64,000 nt of DNA from Sphingomonas aracearum (GCF_003345355.1 NZ_QQNB01000004.1:62001-126000); one strand, 5' to 3'. Positions 25,719-35,123 are shown, counted from the stretch's first letter. Numbers and translations: made by a program. The notes: a model not told the origin generated them from the letters alone.

Positions 25719-26109
25719 CATAGGCCTGGGCCTTCATGCCCGGCATTTCCATGCCGGGTGAGCCCATCGGCATTCCGGCGACAGCGAGGCCGGTGACGCC
25801 CTTCGGATGCGTGGCAAGGGCGCGCTTCATGTCGGCGATCGGGACGTGGCCCTCGAAGGTCATACCGTCGATGATGGCAGTGTGACACGAGGCGAGGTCC
25901 TGAGGTACACCGCGTGCCTTCATGAACGCCGGCCGGTTCGCATCGTCGACGACGCGGACGGCGCGGCCGAACTGCGCCTTCACCTGCTGCGCCCATTTCT
26001 CGCAACAGGGGCAACCCGGGTCGCGATGCATCAGGACGGGACCTGCAGCGAGAGCCCCCGCAGGGGTAGCGCACGCCAGCGCGGCGGCGAGAAGGCGAAA
26101 GCGATCCAT
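25714..26109 (-). pseudogene. DUF411 metal-binding protein, 5' part (C-terminus replaced by transposon end)
   Basis: A 131-residue product: signal peptide (FRLLAAALACATPAGALA), then the DUF411 core with HRDPGCPCCEKWA, CHTAIIDG and a Met-rich loop (GMPMGSPGMEMPGM). DUF411 proteins are periplasmic and copper-island associated. Only the last residue and the stop come from the transposon; the native final 16 residues lie at 18963-19018. The intact gene would encode 146 residues. Because the metal-binding core is preserved, the shortened protein may still work. Confidence 0.87.
25719..25724. repeat. Right target-site duplication (CATAGG)
   Basis: Second copy of the 6-bp direct repeat; on the minus strand it encodes the last native codons of the DUF411 5' part. 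Confidence 0.88.
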
Positions 26110-26168
26110 ATCTGAGTTCCCGGGTGGCCATCCCCCCGCACGGTGACGGGGGGAGGGACGATAGTCGA

Positions 26169-26543
26169 TTACTGGGCGCTCTTGCCATGCGCCCGCAGCC
26201 AGGCGTTCAACTCGCCGATCTCGCGGGTCTGCTCTGCGATCGTCTTGGTGGCCATCTGGCGAACCTTGGGATCCTTGGTTTCGCGCAGCACGATACGCGA
26301 CATGGCGATGCCGCCACGGTGGTGCTCGACCATCTTGCGGACCCACGTCTCGGTGGCATCCGCACCCATCGCCGACATCATCTTCTGATGCATGTCCATC
26401 TCGGCCTGCGGGTACGGGTTCGCCGGCGTCGGCCGCATCATCTGCCCATGGTTCATGCCGGAATGGTCCATGCCCTGCATCTGGGCGACCGCGGGGACCG
26501 CGCCGAGGGCGGCCGCGACGGCCAAAATCATCATCTTCTTCAT
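26169..26543 (-). CDS. DUF305 periplasmic protein
   Basis: A 124-residue protein: signal peptide (MMILAVAAALGAVPAVA), a Met/His-rich start (MQGMDHSGMNHGQMM), then a ferritin-like DUF305 helical bundle with MVEHHRGGIAMSRIVL. Copper-island members (CopM-like) bind copper in the periplasm. It is in the same direction as the neighbouring cop genes. Confidence 0.85.
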   Translation of the reverse strand: MKKMMILAVAAALGAVPAVAQMQGMDHSGMNHGQMMRPTPANPYPQAEMDMHQKMMSAMGADATETWVRKMVEHHRGGIAMSRIVLRETKDPKVRQMATKTIAEQTREIGELNAWLRAHGKSAQ

Positions 26544-26618
26544 CGTGTCGCTCCTGCGTCAAAGCCCCCGCTCAACAGGGATACGGGCTTCAAACGATTA
26601 GCCCTCAAGCGATGTTGC

Positions 26619-27218
26619 TCAGCGGATCGGCTGAAGCGTGTTGATGCCGACGCTCTCGTCGGTTTCGGGGGGCGGGGGAGGCACCTGCTTGTCGCGATAG
26701 GAGGGGAGGTCGGGCGCATTATCGGGCGTCGGGTGCGCCTCGAGCCGAGCGATGTAGCGCTTCATCTGCGCGATCTCGCGGACCTGGGCGTCGATGATCC
26801 CGTCTGCGAGCTTGCGCACCTCGGGGTCTTTGATGTGCGCTCGCTCGCTGGTCATGATCGCGATCGAGTGATGCGGGATCATGGCCTTCATATACGCGAC
26901 GTCGCCGACCGTCTCCTGGCTGCGGACAAGCCACAAGGCGCCGGCGAACACCACGATCGAGGCCGCCACGATGCCGAGATTGGCCTTCCGGTTGGGGTAC
27001 ATGCTCCACATGAAGCCGATCATGATGAGCGCCATCACGGCGCCCATAACGATCGCCATCCATGTCCTGGTCTGGCTGTATTCGACGTGGCTCAGCGCGT
27101 AAGTGTTGAGATACATGAGGCCGAACATCACGACCGTCGACGTCACGATCATCGCGGCGAAGCGCCCGTAGCTCATCCCCATAGCGCCGCCCTGTTTGGA
27201 ATTGGGGTCGTGGTCCAT
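26619..27218 (-). CDS. Membrane-anchored DUF305 protein
   Basis: A 199-residue protein with three membrane helices (residues ~19-115, including MIVTSTVVMFGLMYLN and GIVAASIVVFAGALWLV), then a periplasmic DUF305 domain with MIPHHSIAIMTSERA and a Pro-rich tail. The start is the ATG of MDHDPNSKQGG; the upstream frame extension lacks gene character. It is probably a copper-binding partner of the secreted DUF305 protein. Confidence 0.83.
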   Translation of the reverse strand: MDHDPNSKQGGAMGMSYGRFAAMIVTSTVVMFGLMYLNTYALSHVEYSQTRTWMAIVMGAVMALIMIGFMWSMYPNRKANLGIVAASIVVFAGALWLVRSQETVGDVAYMKAMIPHHSIAIMTSERAHIKDPEVRKLADGIIDAQVREIAQMKRYIARLEAHPTPDNAPDLPSYRDKQVPPPPPETDESVGINTLQPIR

Positions 27219-27265
27219 GTCGCGCTCTCCTGTTCGGCCCCACCCACTGAAGGATACGCGGCTCT

Positions 27266-27997
27266 CTAGCGGACCCCTTGAGCTTTTCTGCGGCGTCGAC
27301 GGGGCCAGCGCATGAAGAGCAGGATTGCCCCGGCGACGGCGAACACGAGTCCCCCCGCTGCGAAGGCGTTGAGCCACGGCGTGTTGAACCGTTCGTGCTC
27401 GGTCCAATCCATGATGTGGAGTCCCCAGAAGAAGTCGTAGAGCCGCCACGTGCCGGTTCGCACCGATGTCAGCCGGCCAGTCTCCGCCGCGACGTAGATG
27501 CGGGTTCCGTCGGTGTCGGGGAAGGAAGCACGCCAGGCGGGGAGGGCACCGCGGTACTCGGTGCTGGGGCGCTCGATCCGCTCGACGACGGGCGCCGAAC
27601 CAGTTTCGCCGCGATACGCCTGCCTTGCGATCAGCGCTGCGGCCGGGCCGTCGACCGGGGGCAGCGGCTTTGCGGTGCGGGCGTCCAGCAAACGCACCTT
27701 GCCGTCGCCGAGCTGGGCTTCGACGATCGGCCGCCCCAGCAGCATCCGGTGCTGGAGCTGACGCACCGGCGCTCCGGCCGATGCGAGAAGGGCAGGGACG
27801 GGCGCGAAATCCTGAGTGGCGATCAGGGCCGGTTCGACGTTCCGGTCGATCCGGTGATCGCCATGCACGGTGTCGATCGGCAGCAGGCTCATGACGAGCC
27901 CGCTGGTGAACCAGACGATCGCCTGCGCCCCGATCAGGAGCGCAAGCCAGCGGTGAACCTTGCTTGCCCCGACATGGAGGCGGAGCCGCGGGCTCAG
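27266..27997 (-). CDS. PepSY-type membrane protein with probable CTG start
   Basis: Residues LHVGASKVHRWLALLIGAQ begin a first membrane helix and SGLVMSLLP follows, as in PepSY-associated proteins of copper islands. A periplasmic domain and a final helix (WLNAFAAGGLVFAVAGAILLFM) come after. The only ATG (27892) would delete the first helix, and no ATG, GTG or TTG exists upstream in frame. The best candidate is a CTG overlapping the copB stop (CTGA), read by translational coupling. Members are thought to act in metal reduction or export in the envelope. Confidence 0.7.
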   Translation of the reverse strand: MSPRLRLHVGASKVHRWLALLIGAQAIVWFTSGLVMSLLPIDTVHGDHRIDRNVEPALIATQDFAPVPALLASAGAPVRQLQHRMLLGRPIVEAQLGDGKVRLLDARTAKPLPPVDGPAAALIARQAYRGETGSAPVVERIERPSTEYRGALPAWRASFPDTDGTRIYVAAETGRLTSVRTGTWRLYDFFWGLHIMDWTEHERFNTPWLNAFAAGGLVFAVAGAILLFMRWPRRRRRKAQGVR

Positions 27998-29199
27998 AAC
28001 CAGGTCCTCACGCCCGCGACGAAGCTGAAGCCGCCCGTATTGTCACCGCGTGCGCGGGTGAAGCGCGCGGTGTCGCCGAACTGCCGCTCCCACGACACGC
28101 CGATGTAGGGCGCGAACTCGCGCCGGCCCTCGTAGCGAAGCCGAAGCCCGGCCTCGAGGTCCGTGAGCCCGGAGCCGGTGCCGGTCTCGGGCACGTCCTG
28201 CGCGGAGAAATTGGCCTCCACCCTAGGCTGGAGCACGAACCAGTTGGTGATGCGCTGGTCGTAATAGCCCTCCGCACGGCCAAGCACGTCGCCCTTGTCG
28301 GAGAGGAACAATGCGCCCTCCACCTCGAACCAACCGGGGGCCAGCCCCTCGATCCCTACCGTCGCGTAGGTGCGCGAGGGGTTGGGCTTGAAGTCGTAGC
28401 GAACGCCCGCCTGAAGGTTCCAGTATGGATCGAGCGCGCGGCTGTAGAGCGCCTGCACCTCGGCCTGTTCGAGCGGCTTGCCGAACGTGCCTTCGCCCTC
28501 GCTCTTTAGCGTAAAGCGATTGATGTCGCCCCCGATCCAGGCCTCGCCATCCCAGCGATAGCCGTCGCCACCCTTGCGAGCCTGATATTCGGCGAGATTG
28601 AAGAGGATCTGATAGACGGTCATTCCGCCATGCTCGCGGCGTAGATCGTTCTCGCGCGAGCTGGCCATGGCGTCCGCGCCCCAGAAACGATCGGCGAGGT
28701 GGTCCCCGGCCGGAGCGGGAGCGGGCTTGTTGCCGGGGGGAAGGTCGGTTCCGACCTTGGCAGCGGGCTGATCGCCGGGCATCGCCATGCCCGGCATCGT
28801 GCTCATGTCGTGGCCGGCATGCGGGTCCTGCCCCGCACCTGTCGATGCTGCCATGCCCGGCATAGCAGACATATCGTGACCGGCGTGCGGGTTCTGGGTG
28901 GGCGCAGCCTGCTGCTGACCGCTCATATCCATTCCCTGCATCCCGCTCATGTCATGCCCGGCATGAGGGTCGGCAGCCTGCGTCTTCGCCGGTTGCGCGC
29001 GCCGCGGCGCGGTGCGTCGGACGGGAGCCTTACGCTTAGTCGCGGACTTGGCCGCGGCTTTCGCCTTCGGCTTGGCGGCCGGCTTTGCCGGCATCGTCAT
29101 GCCCGGCATGTTGTGCATGGAATGGTCCATGGTCTGCCCGAATGCGGGTGTCGCAAGGCCGAGCGGCGCCATACCGGCGAGGAGGAGCGACCGGATCAC
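27994..29199 (-). CDS. copB: Copper resistance outer-membrane protein CopB
   Basis: A 401-residue protein starting at GTG in a GTGA overlap with the copA stop. Signal peptide (SLLLAGMAPLGLATPAFG), a Lys/Ala-rich segment, repeated DPHAGHDMSxMPGM copper-binding units, then the CopB barrel from GDHLADRFWGADAMA with RRYEG-like strands, ending in Phe. It binds copper and sits in the outer membrane. Confidence 0.9.
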   Translation of the reverse strand: MIRSLLLAGMAPLGLATPAFGQTMDHSMHNMPGMTMPAKPAAKPKAKAAAKSATKRKAPVRRTAPRRAQPAKTQAADPHAGHDMSGMQGMDMSGQQQAAPTQNPHAGHDMSAMPGMAASTGAGQDPHAGHDMSTMPGMAMPGDQPAAKVGTDLPPGNKPAPAPAGDHLADRFWGADAMASSRENDLRREHGGMTVYQILFNLAEYQARKGGDGYRWDGEAWIGGDINRFTLKSEGEGTFGKPLEQAEVQALYSRALDPYWNLQAGVRYDFKPNPSRTYATVGIEGLAPGWFEVEGALFLSDKGDVLGRAEGYYDQRITNWFVLQPRVEANFSAQDVPETGTGSGLTDLEAGLRLRYEGRREFAPYIGVSWERQFGDTARFTRARGDNTGGFSFVAGVRTWF

Positions 29200-30566
29200 G
29201 CCGCGGCCTCCCCGGCCTTGCGGACCTGGACAACGCGCATCATGCCCGCGTGCATGTGGTAGAGCATGTGGCAGTGGAAGGCCCAGTCGCCTTCCTCGCC
29301 AGTCACGTCCCAGCTCACCGTGCCTCCCGGCTGCACCAGCACCGTATGCTTTCGGGGGGCGTAGGCGCCCTTGCCGGTCACCAGGTCGAAGAAGTGGCCG
29401 TGGATGTGGATCGGATGTCCCATCATCGTGTCGTTGATGAGCGTCACCCGTACCCGCTCGCCGTGAAGCAGCGTGATCGGGTCGGGGTTCTCCGACAGCT
29501 TCTCGCCGTCGAAGCCCCACATATAGCGCTCCATGTTGCCGGTGAGGTGGAGCTTGATCTCCCGCTCCGGTGCGCGTGTGTCCGGGTTGCGGTCGAGCGC
29601 CATCAGGTCGCGATAGGTGAGAACGCGATGCCCGACATTCTCCAGCCCCTGCCCGGGATCGCCGGTCCGATCGACCGGCATCGGCGAGATGGTCTGCACG
29701 CCCGGTCCCTTCTTAACCTCGGGGGCATTGCTGAAATCTCGCATGGAATGGCTCATGCCGCCCATGTCCATCCCGCCCATCTGATCGCCGTTCATCGCCG
29801 GCATCGTGCCGGAGCCATGGTCCATACCGGCCATCGCGCCGCCCTGAGCCTGGCCGTGGTCCATGCCTGCCATGCCGCCTGCCGCGGTGCCGGCCGCGCC
29901 GTGGTTCATTTGGGAATGATCCATACCCGGCATCGCGCCGGTGCCCGCGCCATGCCCCATCGCAGCATGGTCCATGCCGGACATCGAACCCGCAGCGCCG
30001 CCCATGGCGCCATGATTCATGCCGCCGTGGTCCATCGTGCCATGATCCATGCCGCCCATGCCCATGTCCTTCATGGTCGCGAGCGGGCGCTTGCGGAGCG
30101 GGGGCACCTCGGCCGCCATGCCCTCGCGCGGAGCGAGCGTCGCGCGGGCCATGCCGGAGCGATCGATGCTCTCACCGACCAGCGTATAGGCGCGCAGGTC
30201 GGGCGGGGTGACGATCGCGTCATAGGTCTCGGCCGGGCCGAACTGGAACTCGTCGATCTCGACCGGGCGCACGTTCAAGCCGTCGGCCGCGACGATCGTC
30301 ATCGGCAGGCCCGGAATGCGGACGTTGAAGGTGGTCATCGACGAGGCGTTGATGAAGCGCAGCCGCACCCGCTCGCCGGGGCGGAATAGCGCGGTCCAAT
30401 TGTCCTTGGGGCCGTAGCCGTTGACCAGGTAGGTGTAGACCGAGCCCGTGACGTCGGCGACGTCGGCGGGGTCCATCCGCATCTTGCCCCACTCCAACCG
30501 CTCTTTCAGCGACTGATCCTTGCCGGCGAGAAGCCCGGCCAGGGTCTGGCGCTGGCGGTTGAAGTA
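29196..30566 (-). pseudogene. copA: Multicopper oxidase CopA, N-terminus removed by Tn3-family insertion
   Basis: The frame is open from the transposon junction (LYFNRQRQTLAGLLAG) to the stop, about 455 residues. The C-terminal copper sites are intact: HPIHIHGHFF and HCHMLYHMHAGMM, and a long Met/His-rich segment (MGGMDHGTMDHGGMNHG onward) binds copper. The N-terminal cupredoxin domain, its half of the trinuclear site and the Tat signal are missing and do not appear in the window. The product would not be exported or active. Confidence 0.87.
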
Positions 30567-30604
30567 GAGGGCGAGGCGCTGATCCCACGCTAAACAACGG
30601 TAAG
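30567..30604 (+). repeat. Tn3-type left inverted repeat, copy A
   Basis: 38 bp, matching the reverse complement of 35086-35123 at 37 positions. Confidence 0.9.
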
Positions 30605-30617
30605 TGCATCCCAGAGG

Positions 30618-31400
30618 TCAGCGGATGAAATATCCGCTGACACGCCAGCCTCCTTTCTCGCGAGCGAGCACGATGGTTTCTACGGCGTCCGGCTTCGTGG
30701 CGAAGCGGGTCTGGAACTGAAGCACCTGATAATCGCCTGCCGGCGCACCGGGCAGCGTTTTCGTCTGCACCACGCTCTGCAAGGTGCGTGACGAAACACG
30801 TCCGAGCGGCTGTCGGACGGACTGGATGGTCGTCGCCCATTGCGCCGAAGTGAGCTGCGACTTGAACATCGAGCCCGCAGCGCGCCAGCTTGCGTCCCAC
30901 TGCCTGCCGTCAAGAAGAGCAGCCCACGAACGAGCTGCCGACGAGGCGTCCGTCTCGGCGGGGCGGGCGGCGGCAGATGCAGCACTCTGGGCAGGAACCT
31001 GTGCGTCGTTGCGCGACCCGACCATGGTCGCGAGCGCCCCAGCCGCGATGATAAGAGACATAATGAGCATTCCTCCGGCAAACCATGCCCAGCGATGGAC
31101 CGCCGATTGCGGCGCAGCTGGCGTGTCGAGCCTTTCCATGACGACGGTCGCTTGGGCTTTCCCAATTTCTTTGGCCCCAACGATATTGGGTACTGCCTCA
31201 TCCATTTCGGCGAGACGCCGCGCCGCCTCGCGGCTGCTGGAAACTCCTAGTTTGCGCCTTGCGTCCCGGAGGCGGTCGTTGATCGTGTAGACCGACAGAC
31301 CAAGCGTGTTTGCGATCGACTTGGCATCGTGTCCGACCAGAAGCAGCCGAAGCGCTTCCTTCTCCCGCTCGTTCAAGGCTGTTGGATCCTGCGTCGCCAT
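30618..31400 (-). CDS. LuxR-type HTH membrane protein with DUF4019 domain (transposon passenger)
   Basis: A 260-residue protein. Residues ~8-65 are a LuxR/GerE-like helix-turn-helix (LNEREKEALRLLLVGHDAKS, then LGLSVYTINDRLRDARRKLG). One membrane helix (FAGGMLIMSLIIAAGALATM, about 125-145) follows, and the C-terminal ~110 residues match the DUF4019 pattern (SWAALLDGRQWDASW ... GGWRVSGYFI). A DNA-binding head joined through the membrane to a periplasmic domain suggests a one-component envelope sensor. Role in the transposon unknown. Confidence 0.8.
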   Translation of the reverse strand: MATQDPTALNEREKEALRLLLVGHDAKSIANTLGLSVYTINDRLRDARRKLGVSSSREAARRLAEMDEAVPNIVGAKEIGKAQATVVMERLDTPAAPQSAVHRWAWFAGGMLIMSLIIAAGALATMVGSRNDAQVPAQSAASAAARPAETDASSAARSWAALLDGRQWDASWRAAGSMFKSQLTSAQWATTIQSVRQPLGRVSSRTLQSVVQTKTLPGAPAGDYQVLQFQTRFATKPDAVETIVLAREKGGWRVSGYFIR

Positions 31401-31411
31401 AATGTCCGGAC

Positions 31412-31981
31412 CTATGCCGGCCGCGCGATGCCAAGCCGCTTCATCTCGCGGTAGACGGTAGACCGCCCGATCCCGAGCTGGCGGGCCGCTTCGGCCGGTG
31501 GAACGCTGGCGGCGACCAGTTTGAGCGCCGCGCTAACCTTGTCGCCATCTAGTGGCTGCCGACCGGGGAGCTTCCCTTTCGCCCGCGCCGCGGCAATACC
31601 GTCGCGGGTGCGCTCGGAGATCAGCCGTCGCTCGAAATGGGCGATGGCCCCAAACACATGGAAGATCAGCTCGCCGGCAGCGGACGAGGTGTCGATCTTC
31701 TCCTCCAGGCTGAGCAGCGCGATCCCGCGTTCGCGCAGCATCTGCACTGTCGTCAGCAGTTCGCCGAGCGACCGGCCGAGCCGGTCGAGCCGGACGATCG
31801 CCAGCGTGTCGCCCTTGCGGGCATAATCGAGCAGTTCGGCCAGACCGGGACGCTCCATGCTCTTGCCCGACATGACGTCGGTGAACACGCGGATAGCGCC
31901 TGCCTCTTCCAACCGCATGCGCTGGCCTGCGACGTCCTGGTCGCCGGTGCTGACGCGGGCATAGCCCAGAATACCGCCCAT
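31412..31981 (-). CDS. tnpR: Tn3-family resolvase TnpR
   Basis: A 189-residue serine recombinase: ILGYARVSTGDQD (catalytic Ser), IVRLDRLGRSLGELL, FGAIAHFERRLISERT, C-terminal helix-turn-helix (PAEAARQLGIGRSTVYREM). Start chosen at the ATG of MGGILGY. It is divergent from tnpA across the res region; it resolves cointegrates between transposon copies. Confidence 0.92.
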   Translation of the reverse strand: MGGILGYARVSTGDQDVAGQRMRLEEAGAIRVFTDVMSGKSMERPGLAELLDYARKGDTLAIVRLDRLGRSLGELLTTVQMLRERGIALLSLEEKIDTSSAAGELIFHVFGAIAHFERRLISERTRDGIAAARAKGKLPGRQPLDGDKVSAALKLVAASVPPAEAARQLGIGRSTVYREMKRLGIARPA

Positions 31982-32117
31982 CCCTCGCGTCTCCCAAACG
32001 ACCGTTCTGTGGATGAGGATGCGAGCCAATCGAGATCGCGTTCAAATCCGTCCACAAACTACGTCTCTTTAACCCGGCCTGTCTACAAGCATTACAGGCC
32101 TTTTCTGGACGGTTGGA
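31982..32117. promoter_or_regulatory. Putative res site and divergent promoters of the Tn3-family element
   Basis: The spacer between tnpR and tnpA holds several short inverted repeats, such as CCTGTCTAC and the CATTACAGGCC stretch just before tnpA. This is the normal place for the resolvase-binding res site. The subsites are inferred from position. Confidence 0.55.
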
Positions 32118-35081
32118 ATGTCAGCACGCGATCACGTTTTGCTTACCGACGCCGAACGGACCTTGTTGTTCGGCATACCGACCGCTCCGGATGAGTTGGC
32201 CCGTCATTACACGCTTGAAGCCGCCGACCTCGATCTGATCCGCGAGCGCCGTCACGATCGCAACCGGTTGGGCACCGCGCTCCAGATCGCATTGTTCCGT
32301 CATCCAGGCATGCCGCTTTCCCAGCTGCTCCAGCTTCAGACCCGCGCACCGGCACCGCTCGTCTTGTTCCTCGCCCGGCAGCTCGGGATTGATCCGACCA
32401 TCCTGGCCGACTATGCCACCCGCACCCAGACGATGACCGACCACGCCCGCTTCGTCGCGAAAGCAACGGGCGTGAGGCCGCCCACCCGGGGCGACATCGC
32501 CACCATGATCGCCGCGGCCGAACAGGCGGCCGCAGAAACCGATGCGGGTCTGCCGATCGCGACCGGGATCGTCGACGCGCTGCGAGCGGCCGATATATGG
32601 CTACCAATGCCGTCCACGATCGAGCGGGCGGGCATCGCCGGCCGAGCCCGGGCGCGCAAGAAGGCTGCGCACATGATGGTTGCCGGTCTGGGTGCCGAAC
32701 AGATCGCGAAGGTCGACGCGCTGTTCGGCGCGAAAGAAGGAGCGCGGCTTGCCTGGCTGAAGGCGATCCCAACGGCGAGCAAACCGGAAAGCGTGCGCGG
32801 CATCGTCGAGCGCCTACAGGCCGTGCGCGAAATCGGAATCCCGCATGACGCCGGTGCGGGCGTCCACCCCGCCCGTCGTTACCAGTTCGTGCGCGAAGGG
32901 CGACACTCGCCCGCTTACCTGATCGCGCGCTATACCGTGCCGCGGCGGCGTGCGATCCTGATCGCGTTGCTGGTGGACCTGGAGGCGCGGCTAATCGACG
33001 CCGCGCTGGACATGGCCGACAAGCTGATCGGCGCCATGTTCCGGCGCGCGAAGAACTCGCAAGGTGCGCGCTACGCCGCATCTTCACGCGACGTCGCCCG
33101 TCTCATGCGCCTGTTCCGCACGACCATCGACGCGCTGAGCGATGCGGACGAACAAGGGGCTGACCCGATCCAGGCGCTGGAGGACGCGGTTGGCTGGCAT
33201 GTCCTGTTCAAAGCCCGTACCGCCGTCGCGGCGATCGCCGATATGGTCGAGGAAGATCCGCTGGTCGCCGCCTGTGATCGCTACGCGAGCCTACGCAAGT
33301 TCGCGCCGCAGCTGATCGAGGCGCTGGAGTTTAAGTCGGGTCGTGGCAGTGCCGGCAGCGTGAAGGCGATCGAGCTGCTGCGCGAGCTGAACAGGTCGGG
33401 CAAGCGTGACGTACCCGCGGGCGCACCGATGCCGTTCCGGAAGGAATGGCGCAAGCTGCTGGTCGGAGACGACGGCAAGATCAATCGCCGCCTCTACGAA
33501 ACCGCGACCCTGGCGCATGTACGAAACAAGCTGCGCTCGGGTGACCTCTGGGTTGAGCGCTCGTCCGCCTATCGCCGGTTCGACAGCTATCTGCTGCCAA
33601 CAACGGCGAGCGCGCCCGTGGTTGCCGGCCTCGGCCTGCCCGCGTCGGCAGACGCCTGGATCGCGGAACGTGCGGCCGCGCTCGACGACCGGGTGAAGCG
33701 GTTCGCCGACCGTCTGACGCGCGGGAAACTGGACGGCGTCAAGCTGGTCGACGGCCGATTGCAGATCACGCCCATCCGGACGCAGCCAAGCCCGTCGGCC
33801 GAGGAGCTGGCGGACACGATCGGAGCGATGATGCCGCGGATCAGGATCACCGAGCTCCTGCACGACGTCGCCAGCGAGACCGGGTTCCTCGCCGGGTTCA
33901 CGAACCTGCGCACCGGCCGCACGAGCGACAACGGCAACGCACTGCTCGCCGCCATCCTGGCGGACGCCACCAATCTCGGGCTTGCCCGCATGGCGGCCGC
34001 GAGCCAGGGCGTGACCCGCGACCAGCTCGTCTGGGCCCGGGACGCCTATGTCCGCGAGGACAGCTACCGCCAGGCACTCGCCATCCTCATCGACGCGCAG
34101 CACCGGCTGCCGATCGCGTCCGTCTGGGGCGACGGAACGAGCTCCAGCTCGGACGGCCAGTTCTTTCGAGGCGGCAAGCGCCTGGGCGTAGGTGACTTCA
34201 ACGCCCGCTATGGCGTTGACCCAGGGTTCAGCCTCTACACTCATGTCTCCGACCAGCACGGCCCCTACCACGTGACGGTGCTATCCGCCTCGATGCACGA
34301 AGCACCCTATGTGCTGGACGGCCTGCTCCACCACGGGACATCGCTCGCCATCGCCGAGCACTACACCGACACGGGAGGCGCCACCGACCACGTGTTCGCG
34401 CTGTGCGCCATGCTGGGGTTCCGGTTCTGCCCTCGGCTGCGTGACTTCCCCGATCGACGTCTCGCCTCGATCACGGCTCCCGCCACCCACCCCGGCATGG
34501 CATCCCTGTTCGGCAAGCGGATCAAAGCCGACGTCATCCGCGAGCACTGGGACGAGGTGCTCCGCCTCGTCGCCTCGCTCAAGGCTGGGCACGTCGCGCC
34601 ATCGACGATGCTGAGGAAGCTCGCGGCTTACGAGCGCCAGAACCTGGTCGACCTCGCATTGCAGGAGATCGGCCGGATCGAGCGGACGTTCTTCATGCTC
34701 GACTGGCTGGAGAGCCCCGAACTGCGTCGCCGCTGCCAGTCCGGGCTGAACAAGAGCGAGCAGCGCCATGTGCTGACCCAGGCGATCTGCACGTTTCGCC
34801 AGGGCCGGATGATCGACCGCACCCACGAGGCGCTGCAGTATCGCGCATCAGGGCTGAACCTCGTCATCGCTGCGATCGTCTACTGGAACTCTACCTACAT
34901 CGCCGACGCGGTGCGGCACCTCCGGACGTCAGGCACCGCCATCGCTCCCGAACTGCTCGCCCACACGTCGCCGGTCGGTTGGGAGCACATTGCGTTCTCT
35001 GGCGACTTCCTGTGGGATCGCGCTGCCGAACGGGTTCGTCGCAAGCCGCTCAACATCGCCACTGACGTTCTCGCCGCCTAA
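32118..35081 (+). CDS. tnpA: Tn3-family transposase TnpA
   Basis: A 987-residue protein of normal Tn3 TnpA length. The N-terminal DUF4158-like region starts with LLTDAERTLLFGIPT. The catalytic core has SVWGDGTSSSSDGQFF (first acidic residue), a later Asp and the Glu near RMIDRTHEALQYRASGLNLV. It replicatively transposes the element and generates 5-bp target duplications. Both ends of the open frame are intact. Confidence 0.95.
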   Translation: MSARDHVLLTDAERTLLFGIPTAPDELARHYTLEAADLDLIRERRHDRNRLGTALQIALFRHPGMPLSQLLQLQTRAPAPLVLFLARQLGIDPTILADYATRTQTMTDHARFVAKATGVRPPTRGDIATMIAAAEQAAAETDAGLPIATGIVDALRAADIWLPMPSTIERAGIAGRARARKKAAHMMVAGLGAEQIAKVDALFGAKEGARLAWLKAIPTASKPESVRGIVERLQAVREIGIPHDAGAGVHPARRYQFVREGRHSPAYLIARYTVPRRRAILIALLVDLEARLIDAALDMADKLIGAMFRRAKNSQGARYAASSRDVARLMRLFRTTIDALSDADEQGADPIQALEDAVGWHVLFKARTAVAAIADMVEEDPLVAACDRYASLRKFAPQLIEALEFKSGRGSAGSVKAIELLRELNRSGKRDVPAGAPMPFRKEWRKLLVGDDGKINRRLYETATLAHVRNKLRSGDLWVERSSAYRRFDSYLLPTTASAPVVAGLGLPASADAWIAERAAALDDRVKRFADRLTRGKLDGVKLVDGRLQITPIRTQPSPSAEELADTIGAMMPRIRITELLHDVASETGFLAGFTNLRTGRTSDNGNALLAAILADATNLGLARMAAASQGVTRDQLVWARDAYVREDSYRQALAILIDAQHRLPIASVWGDGTSSSSDGQFFRGGKRLGVGDFNARYGVDPGFSLYTHVSDQHGPYHVTVLSASMHEAPYVLDGLLHHGTSLAIAEHYTDTGGATDHVFALCAMLGFRFCPRLRDFPDRRLASITAPATHPGMASLFGKRIKADVIREHWDEVLRLVASLKAGHVAPSTMLRKLAAYERQNLVDLALQEIGRIERTFFMLDWLESPELRRRCQSGLNKSEQRHVLTQAICTFRQGRMIDRTHEALQYRASGLNLVIAAIVYWNSTYIADAVRHLRTSGTAIAPELLAHTSPVGWEHIAFSGDFLWDRAAERVRRKPLNIATDVLAA

Positions 35082-35085
35082 TCCG

Positions 35086-35123
35086 CTTAGCGTTGTTTAG
35101 CGTGGGATCAGCGCCTCGCCCTC
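35086..35123 (-). repeat. Tn3-type right inverted repeat, copy A
   Basis: Complement of the left repeat. Its outward reading frame (SVGSAPRP) stays open into flanking DNA but is not considered a gene start. Confidence 0.9.

Larger units (their letters stand above)
30567..35123 (+). mobile_element. Tn3-family transposon, copy A
   Basis: A 4557-bp element with 38-bp inverted repeats (one mismatch) beginning GAGGGCGAGGCGCTGATC and ending in TAAG on the inner side. It carries a HTH-DUF4019 passenger gene, a resolvase (minus), an intergenic res region and a Tn3-type transposase (plus). Left flank is copA (aagta); right flank is plasmid DNA starting tagca. A second copy lies at 58649 with the same orientation. 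Confidence 0.92.
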
